From NCBI RefSeq assembly GCF_900078315.1, contig NZ_FKBS01000017.1:117649-181648 (forward strand): DNA of 64,000 nt, read 5' to 3'. The position numbers and the translations under genes were made by a program. The stretch comes from Bordetella ansorpii (GTDB lineage Bacteria; Pseudomonadota; Gammaproteobacteria; Burkholderiales; Burkholderiaceae_B). Of this stretch, positions 62,251 to 64,000 are shown piece after piece. Position 1 is the first letter of the stretch; every line of letters begins with the position of its first letter. The notes under the pieces are model-generated. The model was given only the letters and a program-made list of their open reading frames with translations, made no database searches and was not told where the DNA came from.

Positions 62251-63207
62251 CTACGCGGCGCGCGCGGCCCTGCGCACGGCCTGCGGCGGCTGGCCGTACA
62301 CGCGCAGGAAGGCGCGCCGCATGCGCTCGGCATCCTCGAAACCCACATGGCGGGCCACGGTTTCGATGGCGGCGCCGCCGTCCTCGATCTGCGCGCGCGC
62401 CGCTTCGGCGCGGATGCGCTCCACCGCCTTGGCGGGCGTCTGCCCGGTCTCGGCCTTGAAGGCGCGGATGAACTGGCGCGGGCTGAGGCACGCGACCTCG
62501 GCCAGCGTATCCACCGTCAGCGCCGCGGTCAGGTGCGCGCCGATGTAGTCCATCACCGCGCGCATGCGTTCGCTTTGCGGCGCCAGGTCTTGCAGCGTCG
62601 AAAACTGCGACTGCCCGCCCGTGCGGCGGTGATACACCACCATCTCGCGCGCCACCGCGCGGGCCAGCTCCGCGCCCAGGTCGGCTTCGACCATGGCCAG
62701 CGCCAGGTCGATGCCGGCGCTGATGCCGGCCGACGTCCAGATCCCGCCGTCTCGCACGAAGATGCGGTCGCTGTCCACGCGCAGCGCGGGATAACGGCGC
62801 TGCAGCTCCACGGCGTGGCGCCAATGCGTGGTGACGCGCCGCCCGTCCAGCACGCCCGCGGCGGCGAGCAGGAAGGCGCCGGTACACACGCTGCAGAGGC
62901 GGCGGCGCGCGGCCATGGCAGCCTGCAGGTGCCGCAGCAACCCTGGTGACGGCGGCGACGTGCGCGTGCCACGGCCGCCCGGCACCATCAGCGTGCCGGC
63001 CGCCGAGCCGCGCCAGGATTGCGTGGCCACCTCGACACCGCAGGTGCTGGCAACACGGCCGCCACGCTCGGACACCAGCGTGACCGCGTAGGCCGGTCCG
63101 CGCCGCGCGGGCGCCAGATCGGACGCCATGCCGAACACGGACACGGGCCCGGCCATGTCCAGTAGCTGGAAACCAGGAACCAGCAGCACATCGATTGCGC
63201 GCGTCAT
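62251..63207 (-). CDS. GlxA-family AraC regulator with DJ-1/PfpI domain
   Basis: 318 residues from the ATG at 63207. A DJ-1/PfpI-like domain (about 1-185) has IDVLLVPGFQLLDMAGPVSVF and the elbow VCTGAFLLAAAG with its Cys. An AraC DNA-binding domain with two helix-turn-helix motifs occupies about 215-310 (LAEVACLSPRQFIRAFKAETG; ETVARHVGFEDAERMRRAF). Divergent from the MFS gene, which it may control; direct repeats of GTCAT in the gap fit AraC binding. Confidence 0.92.
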   Translation of the reverse strand: MTRAIDVLLVPGFQLLDMAGPVSVFGMASDLAPARRGPAYAVTLVSERGGRVASTCGVEVATQSWRGSAAGTLMVPGGRGTRTSPPSPGLLRHLQAAMAARRRLCSVCTGAFLLAAAGVLDGRRVTTHWRHAVELQRRYPALRVDSDRIFVRDGGIWTSAGISAGIDLALAMVEADLGAELARAVAREMVVYHRRTGGQSQFSTLQDLAPQSERMRAVMDYIGAHLTAALTVDTLAEVACLSPRQFIRAFKAETGQTPAKAVERIRAEAARAQIEDGGAAIETVARHVGFEDAERMRRAFLRVYGQPPQAVRRAARAA

Positions 63208-63293
63208 GTCGTTTATCGAGGGAAATATGTCATTTACGTCATAGTGTCCCTGCGTAGAGTCGAGGCTGTCAATCACACCCGGAATCATCTGGC

Positions 63294-64000
63294 ATGTCCG
63301 CTTCCACGCTTTCTTCGTCCCCGGGGGCTCCGGGCAGTCCGGCCGGGCCGCGGTCGGCCGGGCCGCAACCGTCCGATCGCGGCCCGACCGAATCCCCCCA
63401 AGGAAGACACAATGCCTGGGTGCTGGCCATCTGCCAGGGGCTGTTCACTGCCGCCATCTCCATCGACCTGACCCTGACCGCCCTCACGGGCCACATGCTG
63501 GCGCCCGACAAGGCCTTGGCCACCCTGCCCTTCGCGCTGATCACCGTGGCGGGCGCGGTGGTCACCTGGTTCGCTGCCCAACTGATGCAGCGCATCGGGC
63601 GGCGCGCGGGTTTCGTGCTGGGCGCGGTGAGCGGCTGCGCGGGCGGCCTGATCTCGGTATGGGCCGTATTCCATTCGTTGTTCTGGGTGTTCTGCGCGGG
63701 CACGGCGCTGGTCGGCGTGTTCCAGGCTTTCGCGCAGTACTACCGCCTGGCCGCGGCCGACGCCGTGCCGGCACAGGCCAAGAGCCGCGCCATCTCCACC
63801 GTGCTGGCCGGCGGCGTGATCGCCGCGTTGGCCGGACCGGCGCTGGCCGCCTGGAGCAAGGACCTGTTTCCCGTGGCGTTGTTCGCGGGCGCATACCTCA
63901 TGGTGGCGCTGCTGGGCCTGGCCTCGGCCATGCTGCTGGCGCTGGCCTATCGCGATGGGGAGGCCGCGGCAACGGCCGACGTGGCGGCCGAGCCGGCGCG
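63294..64000 (+). CDS. MFS transporter, 3' end beyond the window
   Basis: Open from the ATG at 63294 to the right edge (at least 235 residues). After a Ser/Pro/Gly-rich N-terminal stretch of ~40 residues, hydrophobic helices begin (AWVLAICQGLFTAAISIDLTL). QRIGRRAGFVLG is the MFS loop between helices 2 and 3 and FQAFAQYYRLAAADAVP resembles helix 4-5. Divergent from the GlxA-type regulator across 86 bp. Substrate unknown. Confidence 0.85.
   Translation, partial: MSASTLSSSPGAPGSPAGPRSAGPQPSDRGPTESPQGRHNAWVLAICQGLFTAAISIDLTLTALTGHMLAPDKALATLPFALITVAGAVVTWFAAQLMQRIGRRAGFVLGAVSGCAGGLISVWAVFHSLFWVFCAGTALVGVFQAFAQYYRLAAADAVPAQAKSRAISTVLAGGVIAALAGPALAAWSKDLFPVALFAGAYLMVALLGLASAMLLALAYRDGEAAATADVAAEPA

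Overview
The window is high-GC DNA from a free-living betaproteobacterium, most likely Alcaligenaceae (Achromobacter/Bordetella-like). Evidence: five Bug-type (tripartite tricarboxylate, TctC-like) periplasmic receptors with no TctA/TctB membrane genes, many LysR/TetR/MocR regulators beside acyl-CoA enzymes, GTP-dependent PEP carboxykinase and a DUF3311-SSS carboxylate symporter pair. No rRNA, tRNA, CRISPR array, prophage or intact insertion sequence was seen. The genus call is inference.

Layout. 1-9.1 kb: organic-acid catabolism. A minus-strand unit (Bug, Bug, crotonase) lies opposite a TetR gene across a perfect 20-bp palindrome; then a sirtuin, and a LysR gene divergent from a family III CoA-transferase followed by two Bug receptors. 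9.2-21.9 kb: a complete carbon-phosphorus lyase locus. phnCDE (transporter) run rightward behind a candidate Pho box. phnM1-DUF1045-phnN and phnF run leftward. phnGHIJKL plus a second phnM run rightward. The phnG and phnM1 promoters carry the same 12-mer around GTCTAGAC, so PhnF probably controls both. PhnO and PhnP are absent; the DUF1045 2H phosphoesterase sits where PhnP would act.

21.9-28.7 kb: a TetR-SDR pair with two matching operators; a decayed urease locus (frameshifted ureC tail plus orphan ureE with a large His-rich tail); a small unknown protein; DUF3311-SSS symporter; YceI; an M48 lipoprotein protease. 28.8-36.3 kb: a Bug receptor divergent from an IlvD/Edd sugar-acid dehydratase, a PP2C-like phosphatase, and a LysR gene divergent from a 3-hydroxyacyl-CoA dehydrogenase/BKACE pair; then a DNA glycosylase.

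36.4-50.2 kb: mostly housekeeping: pckG, an M20 amidohydrolase-thioredoxin-EamA unit, a GNAT/MocR pair, a secreted hydrolase, small membrane proteins, glutathione reductase, two LysE exporters, DAHP synthase and an I78 inhibitor lipoprotein. 50.4-64 kb: a two-subunit molybdenum hydroxylase whose large subunit lacks the expected catalytic Glu, an AraC regulator, ParB-like and Lon-N proteins, a DHA2 efflux pump, GFA, YqaE, GNAT, a Gly/His-rich secreted protein, a large DUF6351 lipoprotein, a GlxA-type regulator and a truncated MFS gene at the right edge.

Most long reading frames opposite or inside these genes are GC-driven shadows and were left out.
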